64,000 nucleotides of DNA from Gavia stellata. Its lineage: Eukaryota; Chordata; Aves; Gaviiformes; Gaviidae. The first letter of the stretch is position 1. Each line of letters starts with the position of its first letter. The position numbers and the translations under genes are program-made. Of this stretch, positions 1 to 12,847 are shown one piece after another. The stretch is from contig NC_082594.1 in assembly GCF_030936135.1 (NCBI RefSeq), positions 18,749,553-18,813,552 of the forward strand. Direction: 5' to 3'. The notes beneath the pieces were generated by a model. The model was given only the letters and a program-made list of their open reading frames with translations. It did not search any database and was not told the origin of the DNA.

Positions 1-1670
1 CTTCTCTGCACTAGAGTTAAAAACGTTGTAGGACCCTTCGGGCGGTTGCCTATCAAAATTCATGTTTAACTTTTCTTCTCTCAGCAGCACAAATAGAAGT
101 CAAGGGGCGAGGGGGCTGTAATAGATCACTTTGTGCTAGGTTCTTGCCTGCTTGGTCTTTTACACGCTTTTTTTTGTGCAGAACATTTTATAAAGGAATG
201 AGAAATTAGGCAAACGTCACATGGCACTTCAGATCTGCATGTGGAGATTTGTATTCAAACTGTAGAAGCAGTAGGTCAGAGACTGCTGTTTACAGCAGTG
301 CTTGATTAGAGGGAAAGACTTTTTTTCAGAAATCATCCAACAAAATGGAGCTCTGTGGTACTGTCATCCCTTGAAGTGAGGACTCAGCCCTAATCCTTTC
401 AGACCGAACTGACAGCAATTTACAAAATGCAGCCTTGTTAGCATGATGCTTGCAAAGTTTTCTTCCTTTCATCTGTTCAGTAAGCTTCAGATTTTCATGT
501 TTCTGTAACTGGCATTTGATTCTGGGGCTTCAGCTTACATCAGACACAGCCTTTCAAACACTGTGTCTTTAGTCCCCTATTGATGACTTGTAGCTATTGG
601 ACATCACTTGAAAATGTGACAGGAACCAGTCCCTCTTCTCAGCTAGATGAGATAAATGAGGCAGTGTTAATTAGCTATGGGCTGTACTCTGCAGCACGCT
701 TGTGAACGCTGCCTTTCTTCATACGGACAGAAGTGGCAGAATACAACCCTGCCTTGAGGGCAGTTTTTGAAGCCTGGTATGGAGATTTAACCACGCAGTT
801 GCAGTTCAAGCCAGTGACAATTGTGTCCCTAAGCTTTCAAACCCTACTCATCGCTCTGAAAAAAATTCAGAAACATCTGACTCTGCAGTGAATAACAACA
901 GAAATGTTTGGCACTTCTGAAGCAGTTAACATCTGCTTATATATTAGTTAATTAACAGAGCAATATTAATCTTTGGAGAAGCCTTATCTTTCATCAGATG
1001 TAAAAAATAAAAGGAGATAGCACTGCTGACACAAGGATTGCCCAGGCTGCATGCTGATCTTGTCATTTTAAATTAAAAAATTGTCAAGAAACAAAAAGCT
1101 GCATTTTGAAGCCTCCCATTGACTTCGTTCTACCTTGGTTAAGGGCCCAAGTGTGACCTGTCCACATTAGACACACCCTGTCTGGTTTTATATAACATTC
1201 ACTTTGTCTTGACCCTTTCTAAATCACATTGTGGAGGTAGGACTACAATCTGTTCCACATCACACAAATACATATATATGTTGGCTTTGCATATGTATAT
1301 TCGACAAGTTGCCCCCCCCCCCCAATTGTTTAGAATTAGTTAGAAATGATGGGACTTCATCGGCTATTAGTCATTGTAAGATAAATGTCCTGCACTGCTT
1401 TAGCGGTAGTAACTATACAACTCTTCCAATACAAAACATTTTTCTCTAACAACACTTCTGTCAGAAAGGGACAGTGTATTGTCCTCATCTTACTGACATG
1501 GAACTGAGATACACGAGGTGAATTTCAGCTCCAGATTCAAACACGTACATTCAGATGTTGGCATGTCCGCAAGGTATCTAAGCACCTGTTATAGTTGATG
1601 GACAGCTAGTCCATAGAGCCTGGAGAGGGGTTGTCTTTACCCTAAGGTAGGTACCTAGTGGCTCCTCATT
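1..1670. other. Intergenic, no gene seen
   Basis: AT-rich noncoding sequence. I see no long reading frame, no recognisable repeat and no RNA gene. A short poly-C run lies at about 1313-1323. Confidence 0.6.
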
Positions 1671-1875
1671 GAATCACAGAATGGTTGAGGTTGAAGGGAC
1701 TTCTGCAGGTCATCTGGTCCAACCCCCCTGCTCAAGCAGGACCACCTAGAGCCAGTTGCCCAGGACCATGTCAGATGGCTTTTGAATATCTTCAAGGATG
1801 GAGACTCCACAACCTCCCTGGGCAGCCTGTGCCTGTGCTTGGTCACCCTCACAGTAAAAATGTGCTTCCTTACTT
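1671..1875 (-). mobile_element. CR1 LINE, 3'-end fragment
   Basis: The + strand opens with gaatcacagaatggttgagg and continues through the inverted CR1 3' region (ctggtccaacccccctgctcaagcagg, about 1716-1745, is the usual CR1 3'UTR wording). This is the reverse complement of a CR1 3' end, so the element reads on the minus strand with its 3' terminus at 1671. It is heavily 5'-truncated to about 200 bp, which is the normal outcome of CR1 retrotransposition in birds. The extreme C-terminal ORF2 wording ([11 protein letters not shown]) can be read on the minus strand. The fragment has no coding capacity. Confidence 0.9.
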
Positions 1876-3042
1876 GTGAATAAGGACCTGCGTGAATGTG
1901 GGGTTGACTCAGAGAAAGTGTGACAGGTCACACAGGACACTTCAGCCAGCACCTTCAGCTGGTCAACGCAGCACGATGCAGCAACAATGGTCTGTGAGTA
2001 GAGCACCATTGTTGCTCTGGGCCAGCTCTGGAGGCTTGTTTTAGGAATGACCTTATCTTGATCAAGGATCAGTAAATCAAGGACCTCTGCACTGCATAAT
2101 GTTGGGCAGGGCAGATAAAACCACAGAATGGTTTTGTCAGAGCCAGGAATTGAACTCATTTCTCCAAAATGCCACTTTTCTTACTGCTTGAGTCAGTACA
2201 CCTTTCCTCCTCTTTATTCAACTAGAAATGAAATGCAAAAAGTATAACAAAAATATCACTATATGTGTTCATTCTGTAATCCAAGGTTATGTCACTTGGT
2301 GGTAGATGGAGAATAAAACATTCATAAGGCACAGAGGCCTAACTTGTGCAATTGGTATCAAATTGTTCAGTAAAACACATGCACATAGAGCAGACTGCAA
2401 ATATCGCTGTATTGACATAACATGCCCACTGGGCCCAGCAATTGAAATGGCAACCAAGCTATGGAGAGCACACCGGCCCAGAATTTAGAGAGAGAAATGA
2501 AAAGAGAGTCAGTCGTAAGCAGCTAGTACTCAGTAAAGACAAATGTTAGAGAGGCTATTTAGATAAGAGAAAAGGGAGCAGTGTCTCCTTTCCTGAAAGA
2601 GCGATATCTTTATTACATTAGATCTGGAAGGGCACTTTATGATCATTAAGAATTCTTTTGTTTTCATGTAAGAGAGGCAAAATAGAAATAAACAATAGAT
2701 TTCTGAATCTTCCAGCAAAAATAACCAGAGGTGTTACAGAGATTAAGGCAGTTTTAAACAAAATAAATCCCACCACCCCAGAATTCTGAAATCAGGCTGA
2801 ACCTAGAAACAGATGAGAAAACTGAATAGACGTATATCTTCCTCAGTGGTTTTTGGTTTTGCATCTAGGCACAAACAGAATTTGATGTGCTAACATAGAG
2901 ATGGAAAAAATACAGTCAAGTTATTTCTGTCTCAGCTGGACTCAAGCAATGCTGCAAAGCCAGCTGGCCAACCTTTTCTCCATTTTGTACCCTCTTGTTG
3001 AGACAGTGCAGAGAAGTATCTGGCCATTTATCTAAATAAAAA
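1876..3042. other. Intergenic, no gene seen
   Basis: AT-rich sequence with only short chance reading frames. I recognise no repeat or regulatory element. Confidence 0.55.
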
Positions 3043-5735
3043 AATCATAGAATCATAGAATAATAGAATCATTTAGGTTGGAAAAGTCCAACTGTTAATC
3101 TAACACTGCCAACTCCACCACTAAACCATATCCCTAAGCACCTCATCCATACATCTTTTAAAAACCTCCAGGGATGGTGACTCAACCACCTCCCTGGGCA
3201 GCCTGTTGCAATGCCTAACAACCCTTCCAGTGAAGATTTTTTTCCTATTATCCAATCTAAACCTCCCCTGGTACAACTTGAGGCCATTTCCTCTTGTTCT
3301 ATCACTTGTCACCTGGGAGAAGAGACCAGCACCCACTTCTCTACAACCTACTTTCAGGTAGTTCTGGAGAGCAATAAGGTCTCCCCTCAGCCTCCTCTTC
3401 TCCAGACTGAACAACCCCAGTTCCCTCAGCTGCTCCTCTTAAGACTTGTGCTCCAGACCCCTCACCAGCTTCATTGCCCTTCTCTGGACACGCTCCAGCA
3501 CCTCAATGTCCTCCTTGTAGGGAGGGGCCCAAAACTGAACACAGTATTCGAGGTGCGGTCTCACCAGCGCCAAATACAGGGGCACGATCACCTCCCTGCT
3601 CCTGCTGGCCACAGTATTTCTGATACAAGCCAGGATGCCGTTGGCCTTCTTGGCCACCTGGGCACACTGCTGCCTCATATTCAGCCAGCTGTCAATCAAC
3701 ACCCCCAGGTCCTTTTCTGCTGGGCATCTTTCCAGCCACTTGTCCCCAAGCCTGTAGCATTGCATGGGGTTGTTGTGACCCAAGTGCAGGACCCATCACT
3801 TGGCCTTGTTAAACCTCATACAATTGGCCTGGGCCCATCGATCCAGCCTGTCCAGATCCCTCTGCAAACCCTCCCACCCTCAAGCAGATCAGCACACCCA
3901 CCCAACTTGGTGTTGTCTGCAAACTTACTGAGGGTACACTCAATCCCCTCATCCAGATCATTGATAAAGATATTAAACAAAACTGGCCCCAATACTGAAC
4001 CCTGGGGAACACCGTTTGTGACCGGCCGCCAACTGGATTTAACTCCATTCACCACAACCCTTTGGGCCTGGCCATCCAGCCAGTTTTTTACCCAGTGAAG
4101 AGTGCACCCGTCCAAGCCATGAGCAGTCAGTTTCTCCAGGAGAATGCTGTGGGAAATGGTGTCAGTGTCTTTACTAAATTCTAGGTAGGCTACATCTACA
4201 GCCTTTCTCTCATCCACTAAGTAGGTCACCTTGTCACTGAAGGAGACAGGTTAGTCAAGCAGGACGTGCCTTTCATAAACCCATGCTGACTGGGCCTGAT
4301 CGCCTGGTTGTTCTGTACGTGTTGCGTGATGGCACTCAAGATGATCTGCTCCATAATCTCCCCTAGCACCGAGGTCAGGCTGACAGGCCTGTAGTTCCCC
4401 GGATCCTCCTTCCGGCCCTTCTTGAAGATGGGCGTCACATTTGCTAACATTCAGTCCACTGGGACCTCCCTGGTCAGCCAGGACTGCTGGTAGATGATGG
4501 AAAGTGGCTTGTTGAGCACTTCTGCCAGCTCCCTTAGTACCATTGGGTGGATCCCATCTGGTCCCATAGACTTGTGGATGTCACTAACCATTTGCCCTTG
4601 GATTGTGGGGGTTTCATTCTGTTCCCCACTGCTACCTACCATTACAGGGAGCTGGGTACTCAGAGAACAACCGGCCTTACTATTAAAGACTGACGCAAAG
4701 AAAGCATTAAGTATCTCAGCCTTTTCCTCATCCTTTGTCACTATGTTTCCTCCCACATCCAGTAAAGGATGAAGATTCTCCTTAGCCCTCCTTTTGTTCT
4801 AATGTATTTATGGAAACATTTTTCATTGTCTTTTATGGCAGTCACCAGGTTAAGTTCTAGTTGGGCTTTGGCCCTTCTAATTTTCTCCCTGCAAATCCTC
4901 ACAACATCCTTGTAGTCTTCCTGTGTTGCCTGCCCCTTCTTCCAAAGGTCATAAACTCTCCTTTTTTTCCTGATTTCCATCCAAAGGTCTCTGTTCAGCC
5001 AGGCCGGTCGTCTTCCCCGCTGGCTTGTCTTCTGGCACATGGGGACAGCCTGCTCCTGCGCCTTTAAGGCTTCCTTCTTGAAGAGTGTCCAGCCTTCCTG
5101 GACTCCTTTGCCCTTCAGGACTGCCTCCCAAGGGACTCTGACCACCAGTCTCCTAAACAGGCTAAAGTCAGACCTCTGGAAGTCCAGGGTAGCAGTTCTG
5201 CTGACCCATCTCCTTACTTCTCTGACAGTTGAAAACTCTTATCATTTCGTGATTGCTATGCCCAAGATGGCCTCCAACCATCACATTGCCCACAAGTCCT
5301 TCTCTGTTCACAAACAACAGGACCAGTGGGGCACCTTGCCTTGTTGGCTCACTCACCAGCTGTGTCAGAAAGTTATCTTCCACACACTCCAGGAACGTCC
5401 CAGGCTGTTTCCTCTCTGCCGTACTGTATTTCCAGCAGACATCTGGTAAGTTGAATGAGAACAAGGGCTACGGACTGTGAAACTTCTCACAGCTGCTTAT
5501 AGAATATTTCACCTGTCTCCTCATCCTGCTTGGGTGGTCTATAACAGACTCCCACATGATACCTGCCTTGTTGGCCTTCCCCCTGATTCTTATCCACGAG
5601 ACACTCAACCCTATCATCACCATCATTAACCTCTAGACAATCAAAACACTCCTTGACATGCAGGGCTAAAAATGAGCGTTCAACCTTTTTCCTGCTGTTG
5701 CATAGTACACTCGCTGTGCTTGAACGCACATGTTG
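3043..5735 (-). mobile_element. CR1 LINE, long 5'-truncated copy
   Basis: A 2.7-kb CR1 element reading on the minus strand. Its 3' terminus is the tcatagaatcatagaat repeat at 3044-3070. It then runs through the 3'UTR, the whole reverse transcriptase and the C-terminal part of the apurinic-type endonuclease, and is truncated inside the endonuclease near 5735. CR1 is the dominant LINE of birds and moves by target-primed reverse transcription. This copy is the largest single repeat in the window. The inner coding remnant is described separately. Confidence 0.95.
3121..5729 (-). pseudogene. CR1 ORF2 (endonuclease-reverse transcriptase), dead copy
   Basis: Decayed ORF2 spread over at least eight minus-strand frame segments (5729-5487, 5464-5168, 5145-4741, 4756-4451, 4450-4226, 4229-3816, 3783-3439, 3414-3121). 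In order they show the endonuclease end (GVCYRPP, then FNLPDVCW, then SNHEM where CR1 normally has SDHEM), the pre-RT region, RT finger motifs ([20 protein letters not shown]), motif A as [10 protein letters not shown] instead of [26 protein letters not shown], and motif C as FADN instead of FADD. Catalytic aspartates in motifs A and C and the endonuclease SDH aspartate are all substituted, so this copy is inactive even apart from its frameshifts. The C-terminal thumb region ([16 protein letters not shown]) follows. Confidence 0.93.
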
Positions 5736-8085
5736 CTACCTAAATCCAGCTAAGAAGGTGGAATTTCTGTGCTAGGTTCCAGTTAGAAGAAAATCACTTT
5801 CTGTAAACATGCTTCTGTGCAGTGTGTTGAAGGTTTTGCAAACAGGGTTTTTTTTTCTTTTTTGCCGTGCAGGGGCAATATGAGTGAGTGAGCTCAGCAG
5901 AACAACGCTCAGTTATTTTTACGCTTACTCTGTGACATTTCTCTGGAGCAGCAATTTATAGATGTATCAAGCTGGGGATCCTTCACTGGTACTTTGGCTG
6001 TTTATTTATTGATGATAATGTTTAGCTAATTTCGTTCTGTGTAATACTGGACCCTGTAACTGCATACATCCAGGTGATTCATACACACTCCATGGGTCTT
6101 TTTCTGGGTTATGGTGCTTTACAGTTTCTTGGTCTCTGAACAGTACAGGCAGTAGTGAAAATGCTACATAAAAGCTTCTACTGATGTGGAGCCACCTCTT
6201 TTTTTTTTTTTGTACAGCTGAGCTGCTGAAGTTAATGCTAAGGTAAGAGACTACAGATGCTTTAGGCCATCACATGGTCCCTTTGGTTTAATTTATTGGG
6301 AAGCTGAGTGAACCTCTGGCCCGTAACAGTAATATCTGTCTAGCAAGAGGAAAATACATGACATCGTACTGCATGTGCTGGTCATTGCCTGACACACCTA
6401 TTCCAGCTCTCTCCTGTTGTGCCGTGGAAACAGGCAATTCTCCCTCAGCTCATCCCAGAGTTGCAGTCTCATGCATATCCACCCGTGATTACCTCACTAG
6501 GTCAAACTTACATTCAAATATGCAATTCTTTTCCATCAAGGGCAACAAGAGTAGCAATGTGACCAAATAACGTCCTTAAAGCCTTGTATTTGTTGTTTAG
6601 GACCAGTGCACTTCCAGAAGAGTATCTTCAGGACAATAAAGCATGCTGAATGCATATCTAATCCCTCCCTAATGCCTCCAATTCCTTACGTTGTGGAAAG
6701 TCCATCTTGCTCACTCGTGGATGTCTGTCTAACTCCCCAAGACAGCTGCTAGCTTTTGAACTTCTGTCTTCTTTTGATGTCCAGTTCCTGTCTGGGCCAG
6801 AACAAAGGATGGAGATCTATGGGGGAAGGACAGAAAAGTCTAGTCTAGTCAAGTCTCACAGCCATTCAAAGTAGCTTTGCCATTTTAAAGCAAAGATATT
6901 AAACTATATTTATATAGTGTGTCAAAAGAATATATTAATGTATTAACTGAACATATTAATTACAAGATAAAATGTTATTTCTGTGACTCCAAAGAGCACG
7001 GCGACAGGGATCTCTCCCTCTCCAAACTCAACATGCTCCCTCCCCTTTCTCCCTGGCTGGGCTTTCAGTCCCTGAGCATGGGCTGTCTCTGCCGCCACCT
7101 CCACTTCTCCTGCCCCAGACGGGCTGGGGAGATGCTGTTGGAACAGGTAACGCCTGCTGCCTTAGTGGGGTGGCGCAGAGGTGCCACATATGGCAAAGGA
7201 AACGGGGTGCCTTCAGTGCTGAAATTAGTCTGCCCAAGGAAACCTTTAGCTGACCCTTGTGAAGAGCAATGGAGAACATCTTTGAGTAACTGACACTTAC
7301 AGAGTATGTCAAGGTGCCTGAATGTTTCCAGTTTTGCCTGAAATGAAGGCTTCTGCCATATGTTCCGTAATGCTATACTGGCTCTTGATTAAGTTTGTTT
7401 GCCATTAGGTTTCCAATTGTGGTTTTTTTCCCCTTTTTGTTTTGTCATTTGCAGCATGTACTTGTTTTTTTATGACCCTATTGCACATGTGCTCGAGTGT
7501 TCCGGCTTGTGCAGAGACTTTTTCTGCAATTGCTTATTCTGTGATTCCTCTTTACAGAGCTGCAAGTTCACATTAACGTCAGTGAACATCCTGACATATT
7601 TGCATTTTGTGATTTAAACACAAATGAACAGATCCTTTTACTGATATGCTCAGAGGCAGTGGTGAGGGGTGCAATATAGCAACCTGGATGATCCAGATTT
7701 GTTAAGACATTCTTCCTAAATTATTGAATCCATCTTGCTCTATGCTAATTAGATCTCTCTGTTTGGTGATAAAACCAGACCTGGCAGAAAATGGGAACAT
7801 AATTAACTTTCACGAAACATTTAGACAATAATAGACCTATGAACAATTAGTAACCTGGATTTACAATGCACAAGTCTTACAATCTTGTTTATTTTTAAGC
7901 AGATGTAAAATTAGTGAACAAATGAGCAACAAATGCAATATATTTGGATTTAAATAATTTCATGCAATATGTTCTGGATTTTTGCAGTTAAAAAGTGGTT
8001 TGAATTATCTTTATTATGAAGATTATGGCATAATACAAAAATAAACACTTGTGCCCTAATGACTCAAAATGGATTAAGTTATTGA
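5736..8085. other. Intergenic, no gene seen
   Basis: Noncoding sequence. A 124-codon frame at 6919-7293 (+) and a 94-codon frame opposite it lie in a locally GC-richer patch. Neither has recognisable domains, and I treat both as chance. Confidence 0.5.
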
Positions 8086-8215
8086 GAATCTTGTATGGGA
8101 TTTTATTTGATCCAATTTCATTGAATATTTTCCTTAATTATCTTGAAGAGGGAGGAAGCTGCACGATAATGAACGTAGCAGCGTTACTGAGACCAGAGAA
8201 TACATGCAGAAAATA
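8086..8215 (+). mobile_element. Possible ancient LINE RT remnant
   Basis: One + frame reads approximately SLNIFLNYLEEG near 8115-8155, which resembles the CR1/L2 stretch [12 protein letters not shown] that precedes RT motif C. The following residues no longer show a clear FADD. It would be a very old LINE fragment. The match is short and could be chance. Confidence 0.3.
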
Positions 8216-11029
8216 AATGATACAAAGGGATCTAGGCCTACTAGAAACTTGTGCAGAGAATAACAAAATAAAACTTAAGAGATGCTAAGTAGTAAATATA
8301 AGGCCAGTGATCTGCAAGAGCGGAAGCTGTGTATAAATTGAATAGAATTCAGAAAAGAAGGAGAAAAATTGCTTGATCGCTGTAGAGACAGGCACCAAGA
8401 AAAGATTAAAAGGGCAATTCACCTGCCCTGCTTTGTGACGGGAAGAGCCAGGTTGAGGCTGTTATATTCTTACGTGGTGGTTCATGCAAAATCTGTGTCA
8501 GAGTTCAGAAAGGGGCTTTACGGGGATAGTGTGAGAGCTGTGCATCTTGCCTGCTGACACATTTCTGCGAAATGGTTCTGCTCAAATGCTCCAGAGGAAT
8601 TGCACTTCAGTACAAGCCTTGCATACAAGGTGTCTTGGGAGGGACAGCAGGCATTTGTGAAGGTTTGAAAGGTGTGAGCTGAAAGGATCAAGTGCAACAC
8701 CAGCAAGACCAAATTCCAGCCTGTCAGAATCAGCTCAGTTGTTTCCAGAGCAATGTAAGGAGCAAATGAAGAAGAGATCCAAACTAAAACCTCAAATCCA
8801 AATGCTCCACAACTGTTTGGATTCATGTCCAGACTTTGTGCTCACTTTCATTGTACAGAAAGAAACTACACATTGGATGTGAGCACCTCCCAAGTGGTGG
8901 TGAAGATCTCTTCTTGATTTTCTCCCCCACCTTAGAGTCCCAGGATCTCTAATTGAGTAGTATTGTGTTTTACCCTTTTTTGTGCAGTGTCCTCACAAGT
9001 CCTGTTCTCTTCCACCCCTCCAGTCAGCCAAGGTCAGCTCAGCAGGAAGACAAACCTGCTCTCCAGAGGAATTTTGTTGAGCACACTATTGATGTTGCAC
9101 TACAGTATATTAGGTCTGGGCCTGACCTGGACCACAAATGAGCCCCTGCTCAGAGAAAAACAGGAGAAAGCTCTTTTTGTACCCTGTATTACTAAGTGTC
9201 ATTGCATGTTTTTTGACTTTGGTTCCAAAATCAATGAAGTAGGACATTTCTGTCATTACTGCAATCAAGATATGGTGGTAATTTGGTATTATTTGTTTGC
9301 ATCTCCTTTTACCCATCACTCTGGAGACACAGTACCACAGCTGCCCAGCCTCCACGTGCTGCAGTTCAGCTCCAGAAGGTACCAGGCAACTGCAGCTGGG
9401 GCCAGCCTCAGAGCTGCTCCATGTTCCCACCAGCGCAGCAAGCATGTCTGTTTGCTGTGCACAGAAATGTAAGGTATTTGGATTCACATTCATCTTTAAA
9501 AACCTTTCTTTAAATAGAAGTAAAAAGAGAATGACAACATGATTCACACTAGCAGTTAGCTATCTCATCTCTGGGTGGTCAGGGAGAAAAAAGGAGAGAG
9601 GAGGAATAGGTGTCAAATTTTCAGTTCCTGACCCGTTACCCAGGTGTGGCAGGTACTGCATGACCCTGTGTGAGCCATTTCGATGCCTGCTGTGGGCTTG
9701 AAGTTCAAAACCAGAGACAAGTGCTTCAGCCTGCCTTGTAGGCAGGGCTGCCTTTGGAAGCTGCTGGCAGCCTGTGGTTCGAGCATGGGCAGAGCCAGGG
9801 CCTGGCCGTGCTGGCTGATGCACAGATGCAGTGGCTCATCACTCTTTTGAACCCAGATGCCAGTGTTTATTTTAGGCTCTGTAGCAGTTGGATTAAATGC
9901 AACCCTTTGTTTCTGTGCCTCTGACAAATCAAGGCGATATTCTCAGCTGTCCCTAGGCTGGGGGTTGTCCTCTGCTACTTCCCGGAGTGGGGCTCTGTAC
10001 TCATTAGAAACACTATATATAATAGTAATAAAAAGCCTAATATGAGAACTTGCAGCATGCCCTACATAAAAGACTTTTTTACAGCATTTTATTTCATCTT
10101 GGGAGAACTGTGTCTCCCAGAAAGTAGTTCAGAGACTGACTGTGCATTAAAGCCTCATGCCCTGCTGTCATTGCACGTAAATCTAATTAAATTAAAGGTT
10201 CAGATTAACCAACACAAAGGTCTCCTCTGTAGGACTCAGTCCCACGCTTTCTGTTGTATCTCATTCCATCAATTTATTCAGTGTCATGTCTCATTACTCT
10301 GCATCACTCACTACACTCTGAACAACGACACAAATCGTTCCTGCAGTGCCCTGGCACTACCACAGCAAACAGCACTCGAGGGCATCAGCAGCTCACTCCC
10401 AGGAAGGACTGTAATGGCACCTCTGCAAAAAATTCATATCAGAATTGTTTGCTGGGACTACGTGAGAGAATTTGCTAATACACTTCTCTAGGAAGGCATT
10501 TACTGCAGGACAGAACTGGAAGTGTGAGAGCATTGTCAAATGCTTTTTTCTCTGTAATAAGCTGACTGAGCTAAAAATTTACTATCCTGTAAAATACTCT
10601 GTGCATTCACTTTGTGTTTTACCTTCTGTGAAAATCGACATTTTGGGGAATGGACATTGAATATGTATACTTTTAAACTTAAAATAATTACTGGTTATTT
10701 TCAAATAACTCTTGTGAACCCTCAAATTTCTGCTATTTTTGAGCTGGACTGAGATGAGCTGAGCATTCCTGCCCTTCCATCAGTTTACATGATTGCATTA
10801 TTATATTTTCTTCATTTTTTTCCCATTTTTTACTCACTAGTGTATTGTGGTGTCAGTTGCATGCCAGCCAGAACCTTCCATTCTTTAAGCAGACTTCCAT
10901 TTTTTTCAGTGAACAGTTTGTCAGTAGCTCTTGTGCACAAGGTTTATGCATGCAGACAAACTTGGTAACCTCAATGTTTCAGTTCTTCTGATTGCCTGCG
11001 CTTTAAGAGTTCCTCTAATGATGTCTGTT
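8216..11029. other. Intergenic, no gene seen
   Basis: Noncoding sequence. Opposed frames at 8963-9472 (+, 169 codons) and 9110-9547 (-, 145 codons) overlap each other, have no recognised motif and are probably chance. A 149-codon frame at 10042-10491 (+) is likewise unrecognised. Confidence 0.5.
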
Positions 11030-12533
11030 GAGGGATACGAAAAAATGTTTCTATAAATACATTAACAACAAAAAGAGAGCCAAGGAGAATCTCCATCCTT
11101 TACTGGATGCGGGAGGGAACATTGTCACCAAGGATGAGGAAAAGGCTGAGTTCCTTAATGCCTTCTTTGCCTCAGTCTTTAATAGCCAGACCAGGTATCC
11201 TCAGGGTATTCAGCTCCCTGAGCTGGAAGACAAGGATGGAGAGCAAAATAAACTCCCCGTCATACGGGAGGAAGCAGTTAATGACCTGCTATGCCACCTG
11301 GACACTCACAAGTCTATGGGGTCTGATGGCATCCACCCAAGGGTGCTGAGGGAGCTGGCGGAGGAGCTTGCCAAGCTGCTCTCCATCATTTATCAACAGT
11401 CCTGCTTAACAGGGGAGGTCCCAGATGACTGGAGGCTTGCCAACGTGATGCCCATCTACAAGAAGGGCCGGAAGGAGGATCCGGGGAACTACAGGCCTGT
11501 CAGCCTGACCTCCATGCCGGGGAAGATTATGGAGAGGTTCATCTTGAGGGCGCTCACGGGACACGTGCAGGACAACCAAGGGATGAGCCCCAGCCAGCAC
11601 GGGTTCATGAAAGGCAGGTCCTGCTTGACCAACCTGATCTCCTTCTATGACCAGGTGACCCGCCGAGTGGATGAGGGAAAGGCTGTCGATGTTGTCTACC
11701 TGGACTTTAGTAAAGCCTTTGACACTGTCTCCCACAGTATTCTCCTGGAAAAGCTGGCGACTCGTGGCTTAGACAGGTGCACTCTTCGCTGGGTGAAAAA
11801 CTGGCTGGACGGTCGAGCCCAGAGAGTCGTGGTGAATGGAGTCAAATTCATTTGGCGGCCGGTCACAAGCGGAGTCCCCCAGGGCTCAGTTTTGGGAGCG
11901 GTCTTGTTTAATATATTTATTGACAATCTAGATGAAGGGATTGAGTGCTCCCGCAGTAAGTCTGCAGATGACACCAAGTTGGGCAGGAATGTTGATCTGC
12001 TTGAGGGTGGAAAGGCTCTGCAGAGGGATCTGGACAGGCTGGATCGATGGGCCCAGGCCAACTGGATGAGGTTCAACAAGGCCAAGTGCCGGGTCCTGCA
12101 CTTGGGTCGCAACAACCCCATGCAACGCTACAGGCTTGGGGACGAGTGGCTGGAAAGATGCCCAGCAGAAAAGGACCTGGGGGTGCTGTTCGACAGCCGG
12201 CTGAATATGAGGCAGTAGTGTTCCCAGGTGGCCAAGAAGGCCAACGGCATCCTGGCCTGTATCAGAAATACTGTGGCCAGCAGGAGCAGGGAGGTGATCG
12301 TGCCCCTGTATTCGGCGCTGGTGAGACCGCACCTCGAATCCTGTGTTCAGTTTTGGGCCCCTCACTACAAGGAGGACATTGAGGTGCTGGAGCGTGTCCG
12401 GAGAAGGGCGACGAAGCTGGTGAGGGGTCTGGAGCACAGGTCTTATGAGGAGCGGCTGAGGGAACTGGGGTTGTTCAGTCTGGAGAAGAGAAGGCTGAGG
12501 GGGGAGACCTCATTGCTCTCTGCAATTCCCTGA
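11030..12533 (+). pseudogene. CR1 ORF2 reverse transcriptase, single nonsense codon plus late frameshift
   Basis: An open RT frame of about 396 codons with no native start (the element is 5'-truncated). It contains [39 protein letters not shown], an intact motif A ([13 protein letters not shown]), [17 protein letters not shown], and motif C as SADDTKLG, so both aspartates are kept but the usual Phe/Tyr is Ser. A TAG at 12216-12218 falls where a CAG glutamine is expected, and the same frame then continues to 12533 ([36 protein letters not shown]). A frameshift near 12505 (RRLRGETS where [10 protein letters not shown] is usual) ends it. Without the endonuclease half it could not act autonomously. 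Confidence 0.93.
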
Positions 12534-12847
12534 AAGGGGGTTGCAGAGAGTGTTGGTCTCGTCTCCCAAGTGAGGAGGAAATGGCCTCAAGTTGCCCCAG
12601 GGGAGGTTCAGGCTGGATATTAGGAAAAATTTCTTTACTGAGAGAGTGGTGAGACACTGGAATAAGCTGCCCAGGGAGGTGGTGGAGTCACCATCACTGG
12701 AGGTGTTCAAGGAATGTGTGGACGTGGCATTGTGGGACATGGTTTAACGGGCATGGTGGTGTTGGTTGATGGTTGGACTTGATGATCTTACAGGTAATTT
12801 CCAATCTTAGTGATTCTGTGTGATTCTGTGTAATTCTGTGATTCTGT
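11030..12847 (+). mobile_element. CR1 LINE, 5'-truncated, near-complete RT
   Basis: A 1.8-kb CR1 on the plus strand. It starts inside ORF2 upstream of the RT ([20 protein letters not shown]) and runs through the RT and C-terminal domain into the 3'UTR (ggtggtgttggttgatggtt at 12757-12776). It ends in about four copies of a tgattctgtg-type unit at 12821-12847. Its 3'UTR wording matches the copies at 39301 and 51049, so these three seem to be one subfamily. It is better preserved than the copy at 3043-5735 and so probably younger. Confidence 0.95.

Noticed and set aside
3211..4098. 295-codon + frame
   Set aside because: It is antisense to CR1 ORF2 and exists only because the CR1 reverse strand is poor in stops.
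8963..9547. Opposed 169- and 145-codon frames
   Set aside because: They overlap on opposite strands, with no motifs, splice sites or repeat identity. Chance is the simplest reading.
11406..12437. Minus-strand frames of 109-169 codons
   Set aside because: They are antisense to the plus-strand CR1 RT and not independent genes.
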